Assembly: GCA_900542555.1 (NCBI GenBank)
Contig: UQNU01000044.1
Location: 1-20,424, forward strand
DNA: 20,424 bases
DNA from: an uncultured Collinsella sp.
Lineage (GTDB): Bacteria; Actinomycetota; Coriobacteriia; Coriobacteriales; Coriobacteriaceae
Reading direction: 5' to 3'
Shown here piece after piece: positions 8,070 through 15,709 of this stretch. The notes under the pieces are model-generated. The model did not search any database and was not told the DNA's origin. It was given only the letters and a program-made list of their open reading frames with translations. Made by a program: the position numbers and the translations under genes. Positions within the stretch are counted from its first letter, which is position 1. Every line of letters begins with the position of its first letter.

Positions 8070-8798
8070 TTACTCGGCCTTGGGCTCAGCGGCCATCTCG
8101 GCCTCGGAGACCTGCTCCTTGCCGGAGCCAGCGAGGCAAGCGTCGGCCATGAGCTCGCACATAAGGGTGACAGCGGAGATAGCGTCATCGTTGCAGGGGA
8201 TGCCGTACTCGACCTCGTCGGGATCGGAGTTGGTGTCGATCAGAGCGACGACGGGGATGTTCAGGCGCTGAGCCTCCTTGATGGCGTTCTCCTCGCGCTT
8301 GGTGTCGATGACGAAGAGAGCCTGGGGCAGACCCTTCATGTCGCGGGCGCCACCGAGGTTGGTCTGGAGCTTGGTGAGCTCCTTGCCGAGAACAGCCTGC
8401 TCCTTCTTGGGCAGAACAGCCATGCGGCCGTCCTCGACCATGGCCTCGAGCTCCTCCATGCGGTTGATGCGGGAGCGGATGGTGACGAAGTTGGTCAGCA
8501 TACCGCCGAGCCAACGCTGGTTGATGTAAGGCATGTTGGCGCGCTCAGCAGCGTTCTTGACGGCCTCCTGAGCCTGCTTCTTGGTGCCGACGAACAGCAC
8601 GTTGCCACCCTTGGCGACGTTCTTGACGAAGGTGTAGGCCTGGTCGGCGTCAAGGATGGTCTGCTTGAGGTCGAGGATGTAGATGCCGTTGCGCTCACCG
8701 AAGATGAACGGCTTCATCTTGGGGTTCCAGCGACGGGTCTGGTGACCGAAGTGGCAGCCGGCCTCGAGCAGGGTGCGGATATTAATCTTGGTAGCCAT
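8070..8798 (-). CDS. rpsB: 30S ribosomal protein S2
   Basis: S2 binds the 30S subunit at the junction of body and head and helps recruit S1 where S1 is present. The 242-residue product has the diagnostic start MATKINIRTLLEAGCHFGHQ, then RRWNPKMKPFIFGERNGIYI, VLFVGTKKQAQEAV, INQRWLGGMLTNF, the coiled-coil insertion (about 104-155) and PVVALIDTNSDPDEVEYGIP. The ATG at 8798 is preceded by AGGAGG. The acidic C-terminal tail (EQVSEAEMAAEPKAE) is common for the family. Transcription most likely starts from the promoter at 8940-8968, giving a leader of roughly 130 nucleotides. Confidence 0.99.
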   Translation of the reverse strand: MATKINIRTLLEAGCHFGHQTRRWNPKMKPFIFGERNGIYILDLKQTILDADQAYTFVKNVAKGGNVLFVGTKKQAQEAVKNAAERANMPYINQRWLGGMLTNFVTIRSRINRMEELEAMVEDGRMAVLPKKEQAVLGKELTKLQTNLGGARDMKGLPQALFVIDTKREENAIKEAQRLNIPVVALIDTNSDPDEVEYGIPCNDDAISAVTLMCELMADACLAGSGKEQVSEAEMAAEPKAE

Positions 8799-8935
8799 GT
8801 TAAACCTCCTGTGGTTTGCCTCCGCGCGGGGTCATCCTCCAAAACCAACCCGGACATGTGCTACCAAAGCCCGGGCACCACGGTATGAAGTAGCCGCGCG
8901 TGCGTGATAAAAACATGTTGCCGTGAAGCAACCCG
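8799..8935 (-). promoter_or_regulatory. rpsB 5' leader, possible autoregulatory RNA
   Basis: About 130 bases separate the predicted transcription start from rpsB, with no gene in either strand that I can support. On the minus strand a short hairpin (GTTGC, six-base loop, GCAAC; about 8918-8933) comes first. Further on, CCCGG and CCGGG segments can pair, and an AGGAGG sits before the ATG. S2 represses its own operon through its leader in enterobacteria. A similar role here is inference, as no known motif was recognised. Confidence 0.4.
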
Positions 8936-8939
8936 ATGA

Positions 8940-8968
8940 ATGATAGCAGGAATGCCTCTTCCTGCCAA
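8940..8968 (-). promoter_or_regulatory. Sigma-70-type promoter of rpsB-tsf
   Basis: On the minus strand TTGGCA (-35, plus 8963-8968) and TATCAT (-10, plus 8940-8945) are separated by exactly 17 bases. Each box matches the consensus at five of six positions. It is the best promoter in the window, as expected for a ribosomal protein operon, and lies between xerC and rpsB. Confidence 0.85.
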
Positions 8969-9017
8969 CCCGCAATCAAAACCACACACCTGAGTGCGGC
9001 GCGGGACGTCCCAGCCA

Positions 9018-9938
9018 CTATTCGCCGCGGGGATGGGCTTGAGCCACGGCACGTTTAAGCCGATCGGGTGTGAGATGCGTGTAGATCTGCGTCGTGGACA
9101 GGCTCGCATGACCTAGCAGCTCTTGAACCGAGCGCAGGTCCGCACCGCCCTCGAGCAAGTCGGTCGCAAAGGTATGGCGCATCGCATGCGGGGCGATGTC
9201 AGCCGGAATGCCGGCGAGCGTCGCCAGCGTATGGAACCGCCGCCGGAGCATCGCGGCGCTCATGCGATTGCCGCGCGCCGATATAAGCAGCGGATGCGGC
9301 CCGGTAGCGAGGTCGCGGCGCTTTGCCCGAGCGAGCAACTCCGGCCTCCCCTCTTCAATATAGAGACGCGTCACATCGAGCGCACGACGATACAGAGGGA
9401 CGATACGCTCCTTGCTCCCCTTGCCCCACAGGCGCAGCGTGCGCTCGGACCATGAGATGGATTCCACATTGAGCGCCGCAAGCTCTGAGATGCGGGCACC
9501 CGAGGCATAGAGCAACTCGAGCATCGCCGCATCGCGCAGTCCCGCGGGTGTTGAGGTATCAGGCGTCTTGAGCAGCGCCTCGACCTGCTGGGTCGTAAGG
9601 ACGCCCGGCAGGTCACGCGGCAGCTTGGGCGACGCGATCGCCGAGACCGCATCGCCCTCGACAATCCCCTCGGCAGCCATCCAGCGATAGAGAGATCGGA
9701 TAGCCGACAGGTGCGCCGCAAGCGTTCGGGGAGCCACCTGCTCACGCGAAAGCTCAGCAAGATAGCGACGAATGGTGCGCACGTCGGCAGCGAAAGCATC
9801 AATATCCTCGCGCTCGCACCAGGCAGCAAAGCGCTCCAGTCTCGAGCCATAGGCCGTCACCGTGTTGGGAGAAAGCCCCTCAACGCGTGCGATATAGGCG
9901 ATAAAAGAGTCGACGGTGTCGTACAGGTCAAAGGCTAT
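9018..9938 (-). CDS. xerC: Xer-family tyrosine recombinase (XerC/XerD), apparent AUA start
   Basis: This recombinase resolves chromosome dimers at dif. Read from 9938 it has 306 residues: an N-terminal SAM-like core-binding domain (DSFIAYIARVEGLSPNTVTAYG) and a catalytic domain with Arg149 (SGARISEL), Lys173 (GKGSKER), His251 and Arg254 (PHAMRHTFAT), His277 (LLGHASLS) and Tyr286 (QIYTHL). E. coli XerD has R148, K172, H244, R247, H270 and Y279. The first ATG, GTG or TTG in frame is GTG 9860, but starting there removes 26 clearly homologous residues. The only well-placed start is ATA at 9936-9938. It overlaps the trmFO stop (ATAG) and has GGAGG nine bases upstream. CTG at 9926 is a weaker alternative, and a sequencing error is possible. 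Its place after trmFO matches B. subtilis xerC; XerD cannot be excluded from sequence. Confidence 0.9.
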   Translation of the reverse strand: MAFDLYDTVDSFIAYIARVEGLSPNTVTAYGSRLERFAAWCEREDIDAFAADVRTIRRYLAELSREQVAPRTLAAHLSAIRSLYRWMAAEGIVEGDAVSAIASPKLPRDLPGVLTTQQVEALLKTPDTSTPAGLRDAAMLELLYASGARISELAALNVESISWSERTLRLWGKGSKERIVPLYRRALDVTRLYIEEGRPELLARAKRRDLATGPHPLLISARGNRMSAAMLRRRFHTLATLAGIPADIAPHAMRHTFATDLLEGGADLRSVQELLGHASLSTTQIYTHLTPDRLKRAVAQAHPRGE

Positions 9939-11272
9939 GACCGGTCGCCTCCAAACAAGTCGGAACGCGTGGCCAAGTAGGCATCGAGGGCCTCGAGCGC
10001 ACGGTCCGCATAGGCCTGATAGCGGTCGCGCTTGCTGCGGCGCTTACCGTCCTCGAGCGGCGGCACCAGGCCAAAGTTGACATGCATGGGCTGATAGCCC
10101 ACGGTGGCAGGATCGGTCGCATAGCCCACGAGCGCACCCAGGGCGCCCACGCGGGGCAACTCGACGGAATCGGCGCCGATAGCCTCTGCATAGGTGTTGA
10201 GCGCCGCGAGCAGACCGGTCGCCACGGCTTCCATGTACCCCTCGGTGCCGGTGATCTGACCGGCCAGGCGCACGCCGGTACCAGGCACGGCAAAGGTGCC
10301 ATCGAGCACGTGCGGGGCGTCGACAAAGGTATTGCGGTGCATGACGCCGTAGCGGAAGAACTCAGCGTTCTCCAGGCCCGGCACCATATGGAAGACGCGC
10401 TTCTGCTCGCCAAAGGTCAAGTTGGTCTGGAAGCCCACAAGGTTATAGGCGGTCTTCTCCTTGTTCTCGGCACGCAGCTGAATCGCCGCCCAGGGGCGAC
10501 GTCCGGTACGCGGGTCGGTGAGGCCGACGGGCTTCATGGCGCCAAAGCGAATGGCGTCCTTGCCGGTGCGCGCAACTTCCTCGGCAGGCTGGCAAGCCTG
10601 GAACAGATCGCCGCCCTCAAAGTCTTTGAGCACCACGCGGTCGGCCGTGGTAAGCGCCTCGATAAAGGCCTCGTACTCCTCCTTATTGAGCGGAGCGTTG
10701 AGATAGTCGCCGCCCCCCTGCTCCTCGTAGCGCGACTGCGAGAACAGCACGTCCATATCGAGCGTGGAGGCATCGACGATCGGCGCCGCCGCATCAAAGA
10801 ATGCCAGGGCATCGCCACCGACGAGCTTCATAACCTCTTCGCTCAGCGCCGGTGAACACAGCGGGCCCGCGGCAATGACCACGTGACCCTCGGGAATCTG
10901 CGTGACCTCGCCGTGCACGACCTCGATATTGGGACGGGCGGCAACCTCGGCCTCGACAAGCTCGGAAAACTTGACGCGGTCGACCGCCAGGGCACCGCCG
11001 GCGGGAACAGCCGCGCGATGGGCGCAATCGAGCAGGACTGAACCCATGCGCTCAAGCTCGGCCTTCAGCAAACCAGCCGCAGAATCCGGACGGGTCGACT
11101 TAAACGAATTGGAGCAGACGAGCTCTGCCAGGTGATCGGTATGGTGGGCCGGGGAGCTCACATGGGGGCGCATCTCGCACAGCTTTACGGCAAACCCGCG
11201 GTCTGCCAGCTGGATCGCGCACTCCGAACCCGCCAGACCGCCACCGACAACCGTCACCTGATCGAACTGCAT
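9935..11272 (-). CDS. trmFO: tRNA (uracil-54-C5) methyltransferase, folate/FAD-dependent
   Basis: TrmFO makes ribothymidine at position 54 of the tRNA T-loop using methylenetetrahydrofolate and FAD, in place of the SAM-dependent TrmA. The 445-residue product starts with the FAD-binding VTVVGGGLAGSECA (7-20). It carries Cys53 in LAELVCSNSFKS, at the position of the catalytic Cys53 of B. subtilis TrmFO, and Cys227 in LFQACQPAEE, next to the second important Cys (226). Near the C-terminal part VRLAGQITGTEGYMEAVATG is typical. The ATG at 11272 has AAAGGTG seven bases upstream. A TTG at 11278 would add two residues but has poorer spacing. It begins 14 bases after the dprA stop. In B. subtilis topA lies between dprA and trmFO; it is absent here. 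Confidence 0.96.
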   Translation of the reverse strand: MQFDQVTVVGGGLAGSECAIQLADRGFAVKLCEMRPHVSSPAHHTDHLAELVCSNSFKSTRPDSAAGLLKAELERMGSVLLDCAHRAAVPAGGALAVDRVKFSELVEAEVAARPNIEVVHGEVTQIPEGHVVIAAGPLCSPALSEEVMKLVGGDALAFFDAAAPIVDASTLDMDVLFSQSRYEEQGGGDYLNAPLNKEEYEAFIEALTTADRVVLKDFEGGDLFQACQPAEEVARTGKDAIRFGAMKPVGLTDPRTGRRPWAAIQLRAENKEKTAYNLVGFQTNLTFGEQKRVFHMVPGLENAEFFRYGVMHRNTFVDAPHVLDGTFAVPGTGVRLAGQITGTEGYMEAVATGLLAALNTYAEAIGADSVELPRVGALGALVGYATDPATVGYQPMHVNFGLVPPLEDGKRRSKRDRYQAYADRALEALDAYLATRSDLFGGDRS

Positions 11273-11286
11273 CTGCAAACACCTTT

Positions 11287-12222
11287 CTAATTGACACGTT
11301 TTCCATTGTGACCGAAGGGCGTCTGGGCGTGAAGGGCAAACTTGGAGGGCGCATACCTTCCATCCATCATGCGCTCGATAAGGCCCTCGAGTTCAAGCGA
11401 ACCCAAGAGTTTGAGTACGCCGACCGCATCGAGCGACACGAGTGCCGCGATGTCGTCGACCTTGAGCGGAGAGGCGATGAGCGCATGCATCACGGTCTGC
11501 TGCATGGGGTCCAGATCGGCGATACCGGGCGCATCGGGACGCGAATAGCGCAAGGTGCCGTAGATTCGCGAGATGGCCATCTCAATAGATTCCTCGTCGA
11601 TAATGCAGCAGGCCCCGTTGGCGATGAGGTAGTTGGTCCCGCGCGACTCGGGTGACAAGATGGATCCCGGTACCGCAAGCAGCTCGCGCCCCAGGTCCAT
11701 GGCGGCCTCCGCCGTCGAGAACGTGCCCGAGGGCATGCCGGCCTCCGACACAAAGAGCGCCTGCGAAAGCGCGGCAATCACGCGATTGCGGCGCGGAAAG
11801 GCAAACTTGCGCGGACCCATGCCCCACGGAGAGATCGACACGACCGCGCCACCCGTATCGAGCGTGCGCGTAATAAGCCCCGCGCTCGAACGCGGGTAGA
11901 CCACGTCGGCACCCGTCCCCATTACCACGACGTGTTTGCCGCCGGCGTTGACCGCAGCCCAACCCGAGGCCTGGTCACAACCGACCGCGCCGCCCGAAAC
12001 TACCGTCACTCCCGCCTCGACCGCAACCTTTGCCGCAAGCTCTGCCACGGCAAGACCATACGGCGAGGCCTTTCGCGCGCCGATGATGGAGAGCGCGGGC
12101 GTCGAAAGCACCTCGGGGTTGCCGCGCACATAGAGCGTCTGAGGTACATCAGAAAGCTCCAAAACGGTCTCGGGATACAACGCGTTACCTGGATGCAGCT
12201 CGAAGGTCCCCTCGGCCATCAT
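11287..12222 (-). CDS. dprA: DNA processing protein DprA (Smf)
   Basis: DprA binds incoming single-stranded DNA and loads RecA during natural transformation. It is also found in bacteria not known to be competent. The 311-residue protein has the Rossmann-like DprA domain: SIIGARKASPYG (45-56), VVSGGAVGCDQASG (74-87), VMGTGADVVYP (100-110), FAFPRRNRVIAALSQ (140-154), AVPGSILSPESRGTNYLI (183-200). A C-terminal winged helix follows (about 238-290). It lacks the N-terminal SAM-like domain of longer homologues. The ATG at 12222 overlaps the comM stop as ATGA, with GGAAGGAGG upstream. A reading extended to 12378 is only overlap with comM. The yraN-comM-dprA trio is characteristic of Actinomycetota. 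Transformation itself is not shown by these genes. Confidence 0.95.
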   Translation of the reverse strand: MMAEGTFELHPGNALYPETVLELSDVPQTLYVRGNPEVLSTPALSIIGARKASPYGLAVAELAAKVAVEAGVTVVSGGAVGCDQASGWAAVNAGGKHVVVMGTGADVVYPRSSAGLITRTLDTGGAVVSISPWGMGPRKFAFPRRNRVIAALSQALFVSEAGMPSGTFSTAEAAMDLGRELLAVPGSILSPESRGTNYLIANGACCIIDEESIEMAISRIYGTLRYSRPDAPGIADLDPMQQTVMHALIASPLKVDDIAALVSLDAVGVLKLLGSLELEGLIERMMDGRYAPSKFALHAQTPFGHNGKRVN

Positions 12223-13742
12223 TGGTCCCTCCTTCCCTGGTACATCGCCGCCTCGAGCACGTGGTCCTGCGTCACTTGCTCGCTCTCGGCGACGTCGGCG
12301 ATTGTACGCGCGATACGCACCAGGCGCACGATGCCGCGACCCGTAAGATGCGTGCGCTTCGACAGGCCGAGCACACACTTCTCCGCCGCATCATCGAGCT
12401 CAAAGGTCGAAACGACGCCGTCAATGGACCGCGTCTCGTCATCCTCGGCCTCGGCATCCGCATCGTCCATACGGGATTCGCGCCAAGCGCGAAAGGCGCG
12501 ACCGCGCACAACGTAGTCACGTAACTCGGCCGACGACATACCCTCCGCACCCTCGATAATCACTTGGGGGTCGGGACGGGTCACATCGATCATCATGTCG
12601 ATACGGTCGGCCAAAGGACCGCGCAGCTTAGCCCGATAGCGCTCCACCATCGCCGCCGAGCAGCGACACGGCACCTCGCGATCGCCCAAAAAGCCGCAGG
12701 GGCAGGGATTGCTCGCAGCCAGCAGCTGAAAGCGCGACGGGAAGGTAAAAGCCCCGTCGACGCGTACGATCCTCACGTAGCCGCGCTCGATGGGCTGACG
12801 CAGCGTCTGCAGCACGCCAGTGGGAAACTCGGCAAGCTCGTCCAAAAAGAGCACGCCGCCATGAGCAAGGCTGATCTCACCCGGGTGCACCGGGCGCCCG
12901 CCGCCGATAAGGCCTGCGGTCGAAATACTGTGGTGGGGACTGCGGAAGGGGCGGTGCCCCGCCAACAAGCCATCAATGTTCTCACCCAAAACCGAATGGA
13001 TGCACAGTGCCTCCTGCTGATCCTCAACGGAAAGCTCGGGCAGGATGCCGGTCATACGGCGTGCGAGCATCGTCTTGCCCGATCCCGGAGACCCGATCAT
13101 GAGCAAGCCGAGTTCTCCTGCCGCCGCAAGCGCCATGCCGCGTTTAGCGACTTCCTGCCCCAGTACGTCTGCATAGTCGAGCTCGGGCTCAAAGGTCGCC
13201 TCGACACCCTCGGAATCCAAGTAGTGCCGTGCGGCATCGCCCATGCCGTGAGCAAGCTGAGACAGATGGTCGATAAAGCCGCAATCTACGCCCGCGAGTG
13301 GCACATGCTGGTCGGACCTGCCGGCGATAAAAGACAGCCCCATGTCGCGAGCCAATAGCTGAAACGCCACCTCGCCCTTGACGGGAAGCACCGTACCGTC
13401 CAGACCAAGCTCACCTGCGATAAGGCAGCGATCGAGGTTGTCACGGGGAATCTGCTCATCGGCCGCTAGAACCGCGATGGCGATGGGCAGGTCAAAGCCG
13501 CTACCGGTCTTGCGGATATCGCCGGGTGCCAGGTTAACGGTAATGCCCGAGCGCGGGATCTCGAACCCGGCGGAGCGCATCGCGCAGCGAATACGACCGC
13601 GTGACTCCATCACCTCCATACTCGGAATGCCGAGCATCTGGATGCCCGGAACGCCACCGGCAAGCGAGACCTCGACCGTGACGTGAATCGCCTCGACGCC
13701 GCGGATGCAGGCCGCGTGAACGGCAAACGTCTCGAACGCCAT
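12219..13742 (-). CDS. comM: ComM/YifB family Mg-chelatase-like AAA+ ATPase
   Basis: Relatives such as Vibrio ComM form hexameric helicases that promote branch migration when transformed DNA is integrated. The 507-residue protein begins with a Lon-protease-like N-terminal domain (to about 180, MAFETFAVHAACIRGVEAIH). The AAA+ core has Walker A GSPGSGKT (217-224), RPFRSPHHSIS (264-274), Walker B GVLFLDE (296-302) and a cysteine group C347, C349, C359 and C361 (NPCPCG, CRCS) that may bind metal. The C-terminal Mg-chelatase domain follows. An Asp/Glu-rich segment at about 424-438 looks like a flexible insertion. The ATG at 13742 shares its A with the yraN stop (TGATG) and has AGGTG upstream. The upstream extension to 13940 only reads through yraN. 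Function in this host is inferred from family and from dprA next door. Confidence 0.95.
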   Translation of the reverse strand: MAFETFAVHAACIRGVEAIHVTVEVSLAGGVPGIQMLGIPSMEVMESRGRIRCAMRSAGFEIPRSGITVNLAPGDIRKTGSGFDLPIAIAVLAADEQIPRDNLDRCLIAGELGLDGTVLPVKGEVAFQLLARDMGLSFIAGRSDQHVPLAGVDCGFIDHLSQLAHGMGDAARHYLDSEGVEATFEPELDYADVLGQEVAKRGMALAAAGELGLLMIGSPGSGKTMLARRMTGILPELSVEDQQEALCIHSVLGENIDGLLAGHRPFRSPHHSISTAGLIGGGRPVHPGEISLAHGGVLFLDELAEFPTGVLQTLRQPIERGYVRIVRVDGAFTFPSRFQLLAASNPCPCGFLGDREVPCRCSAAMVERYRAKLRGPLADRIDMMIDVTRPDPQVIIEGAEGMSSAELRDYVVRGRAFRAWRESRMDDADAEAEDDETRSIDGVVSTFELDDAAEKCVLGLSKRTHLTGRGIVRLVRIARTIADVAESEQVTQDHVLEAAMYQGRRDQ

Positions 13743-14227
13743 CACGACACCTGCCAATCGAACGCGTTGTACTGATGCTCGATCTCGGCGATATGCCCGC
13801 CGCGGATGGTGACACCCACAGCATCGAAGCGAATCGCCTTGAGCGGATAATGCTCCATGAGATAGCAACTTGCGATGCGGCGGTAGCGGCGTTGCTTTTG
13901 GGCGTCCACGGCCTCCTCGGGAAAGACCCGCGTGGTGCAATCCAGCGAAACGCGTCTGGTCTTGACCTCGGCCATCACCACGACATCGTCGAGCTCATCG
14001 AGCAGCACCAGATCGGCCTCGCCCTCGGTGCAACGATAGCCCTGCTCCAGCAAGGTGTAGCCGCGCTCGTTAAAGTAGTCGATGGTGATCAGCTCGCCCA
14101 GCATGCCTAGCTCGCGGGGACTGAGTCCCTTGATAAACTCGGGCGTCATCGCCCCGGAGTCGAGCTCGCCGTTTTCCCAACGCTCCTTGAGCTGCTGCGT
14201 CTTGCTCTTTTTGCTTGCGGCACTCAT
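13742..14227 (-). CDS. yraN: YraN/UPF0102 family nuclease-like protein
   Basis: This is a small protein with the restriction-endonuclease-like (PD-(D/E)xK) fold of UPF0102, whose cellular role is not settled. The 161-residue product has a charged N-terminal lead of about 35 residues (MSAASKKSKTQQLKERWENG) that most family members lack. The core follows: LGMLGELITIDYFNERGYTL with Glu45, GEADLVLLD with Asp72 in place of the usual GEIDLI, and AEVKTRR with Glu87 and Lys89. These acidic and lysine positions are the predicted catalytic set. The ATG at 14227 has AAGGAG five bases upstream. It starts the overlapping block yraN-comM-dprA-trmFO-xerC and is separated from rnhB by a strong terminator. 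The shared block suggests a DNA-processing job, but that is inference. Confidence 0.88.
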   Translation of the reverse strand: MSAASKKSKTQQLKERWENGELDSGAMTPEFIKGLSPRELGMLGELITIDYFNERGYTLLEQGYRCTEGEADLVLLDELDDVVVMAEVKTRRVSLDCTTRVFPEEAVDAQKQRRYRRIASCYLMEHYPLKAIRFDAVGVTIRGGHIAEIEHQYNAFDWQVS

Positions 14228-14325
14228 GGGGTCTCCTTTCCCGCACACTGCATTGCCCCGATGATGAGGGCACCTTTCATGCGGGTAAGTACCGGAAGCA
14301 AACCAAAAGCTGACCAAATGCCGTC

Positions 14326-14367
14326 AAAAAACGGGCCGTACGCAACAATGGTGTTGCATACGGCCCG
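14326..14367 (-). terminator. Strong intrinsic terminator after rnhB
   Basis: A 15-bp stem (plus-strand arms 14332-14346 and 14353-14367) with one G-U pair and a six-base loop is followed on the minus strand by six Ts. It lies about 50 bases past the rnhB stop. The yraN promoter should lie between this element and 14227, but I see no convincing -35/-10 pair there. Confidence 0.93.
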
Positions 14368-14416
14368 CTACCAGCAGGTTTATAAAACCCCAGAGGTCCA
14401 TGTCTCCACAATTGGC

Positions 14417-15205
14417 CTAGAAAAGGCGCTCAGTCTGCAGAAAGTTTCCGCAAAAGCTCACGCGGTGCAGCGGACAAAGTCCATGTTTGCGAATGGCCTC
14501 GATGTGCTCGGGGCTCGCATAGCCCTTCGACTCGGCCAGATGGTACTCGGGATACTCGGCGTCGTACTCGACCATCATCTCGTCACGCGTGACCTTGGCC
14601 ATGATGGACGCCGCGGCGATGCAGGCGATCTTGGCATCGCCCTTCACCACATCGCGCTCGTTAGGAACGGCGCCCAAGGGGTTGCCATCCATAAGCACGC
14701 AATCGGGCTCGAGCCCCGTATCGGCCACGGCGCCCGCAACGGCGGTACGGATAGCACGGGCCATGCCCATCTCATCGATATCCTTAGGCGCGATATGGCA
14801 AAAACCGATCGCCGTCGCCACCTCGGCAATCTTCACTGAGAGCAACTCGCGGCGCGCCGGCGTGAGCTTTTTGGAATCATTGATGCCCCAGACGCGCGGC
14901 TCCATAGGAAGGCAGACAGCGCATACCGTCAAAGGACCGGCCACCGATCCGCGACCCACCTCGTCGACACCAACGACCACTCCATCGCCGCCAAGCTCAT
15001 GCATAAGCTCGTACATGTCATTGACGCGCTCGCGCTCGGCAAGCTCTTTGGCATGGCGTTTGAGGGCGCGTTCGCAAGCCTTGATCACCTGCTGGCGCGG
15101 GTCCTCGCGATAATGCTCCACGAGGGCGGGAATCTCCTCAAACGTGGCGCTCGCCAACTCACCGGCAACCTGCGATGCCGAAACCGAGCTCGTCATGTTG
15201 GCCAT
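14417..15205 (-). CDS. rnhB: ribonuclease HII
   Basis: RNase HII removes ribonucleotides from DNA and RNA of RNA-DNA hybrids. The 262-residue protein has an N-terminal extension of about 75 residues, as in B. subtilis RnhB, then the catalytic core. The acidic tetrad is complete: Asp81 and Glu82 (VGVDEVGRGSVAGPL), Asp173 (VLMDGN) and Asp190 (VKGDAKIACIAAASIMAK). INDSKKLTPARRE and KGYASPEHIEAI before HRVSF are also diagnostic. The ATG at 15205 has AAGGAGG seven bases upstream; the ORF could open at 15223, but that ATG lies before this ribosome-binding site. The gene begins 30 bases after the rplS terminator with little room for a promoter, so read-through from rplS is likely. Confidence 0.96.
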   Translation of the reverse strand: MANMTSSVSASQVAGELASATFEEIPALVEHYREDPRQQVIKACERALKRHAKELAERERVNDMYELMHELGGDGVVVGVDEVGRGSVAGPLTVCAVCLPMEPRVWGINDSKKLTPARRELLSVKIAEVATAIGFCHIAPKDIDEMGMARAIRTAVAGAVADTGLEPDCVLMDGNPLGAVPNERDVVKGDAKIACIAAASIMAKVTRDEMMVEYDAEYPEYHLAESKGYASPEHIEAIRKHGLCPLHRVSFCGNFLQTERLF

Positions 15206-15234
15206 ACCAGGCCCTCCTTGCATGCAAATCAGAT

Positions 15235-15264
15235 AAAAAGAAGGGCCACCCGAAGGTGACCCTT
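15235..15264 (-). terminator. UUCG-capped terminator between rplS and rnhB
   Basis: A 10-bp stem (plus arms 15241-15250 and 15255-15264) with one U-G pair closes on a UUCG tetraloop, a very stable cap. It is followed on the minus strand by CTTTTT. A smaller 5-bp hairpin (15267-15282) lies just upstream. It probably limits transcription into rnhB. Confidence 0.88.
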
Positions 15265-15298
15265 GTGTCCAAACGAGTGGACAGACGCTGCGATCTTC

Positions 15299-15640
15299 TT
15301 AGCGCTTCTCGGGGATGCGAGCAGCCTTGCCCACCTTGTCGCGGAGGTAGTACAGCTTGGCGCGACGGACGCGACCATGACGAACGACCTCGAGCTTGGC
15401 GATCTTGGGGCTGTGAAGCGGGAAGGTACGCTCAACACCGACACCGAAGGACATCTTGCGGACGGTGAAGGTCTCGCGGGCACCGGCGCCGGCCATGCGG
15501 ATGACGTCGCCCTGGAAGACCTGGATGCGCTCGCGGTCGCCTTCCTTAATGCGGTAGTGAACCTTGACGTTGTCGGCGACGCGAACCTGAGGAATGTCCT
15601 CGCGGATCTGCTGACGCTCGATTGCGCGGATGTAATCCAT
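15299..15640 (-). CDS. rplS: 50S ribosomal protein L19
   Basis: L19 sits at the interface of the two ribosomal subunits. The 113-residue product is of the normal length. It begins MDYIRAIERQQIREDIPQVR and continues VADNVKVHYRIKEGDRERIQ, VFQGDVIRMAGAG, ETFTVRKMSFGVGVERTFPL and KIAKLEVVRHGRVRRAKLYY, which is L19 throughout. The ATG at 15640 has AAGGA seven bases upstream. A TTG at 15646 would add only Met-His and lies too close to that site. It has its own promoter (15710-15737) and terminator (15235-15264). In many genomes rplS follows rpsP-rimM-trmD; here it follows ppdK instead. Confidence 0.98.
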   Translation of the reverse strand: MDYIRAIERQQIREDIPQVRVADNVKVHYRIKEGDRERIQVFQGDVIRMAGAGARETFTVRKMSFGVGVERTFPLHSPKIAKLEVVRHGRVRRAKLYYLRDKVGKAARIPEKR

Positions 15641-15664
15641 GTGCAATTCCTTACTCTTCTAGAG

Positions 15665-15688
15665 GTGCCGTACCACCATGGCCGGCAC
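15665..15688 (-). promoter_or_regulatory. Leader hairpin upstream of rplS
   Basis: GTGCCG (15665-15670) and CGGCAC (15683-15688) form a perfect 6-bp stem with a 12-base loop, between the rplS promoter and its start codon. Firmicutes have a described L19 leader RNA at this place. Whether this hairpin is related cannot be told by eye. Confidence 0.45.
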
Positions 15689-15709
15689 GTAGTTGAACAA
15701 ACGTATTCG

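Noticed and set aside
7386..8888. 500-codon plus-strand reading frame across tsf and rpsB
   Set aside because: It runs antisense through two essential genes and their spacer. The Leu/Gly/Asp/Glu-rich translation mirrors the strong codon bias of the genes on the other strand.
9018..9938. Tyrosine recombinase as integrase of a mobile element
   Set aside because: Length, motif positions and location after trmFO match chromosomal Xer recombinases. No attachment repeats, tRNA gene or cargo are nearby.
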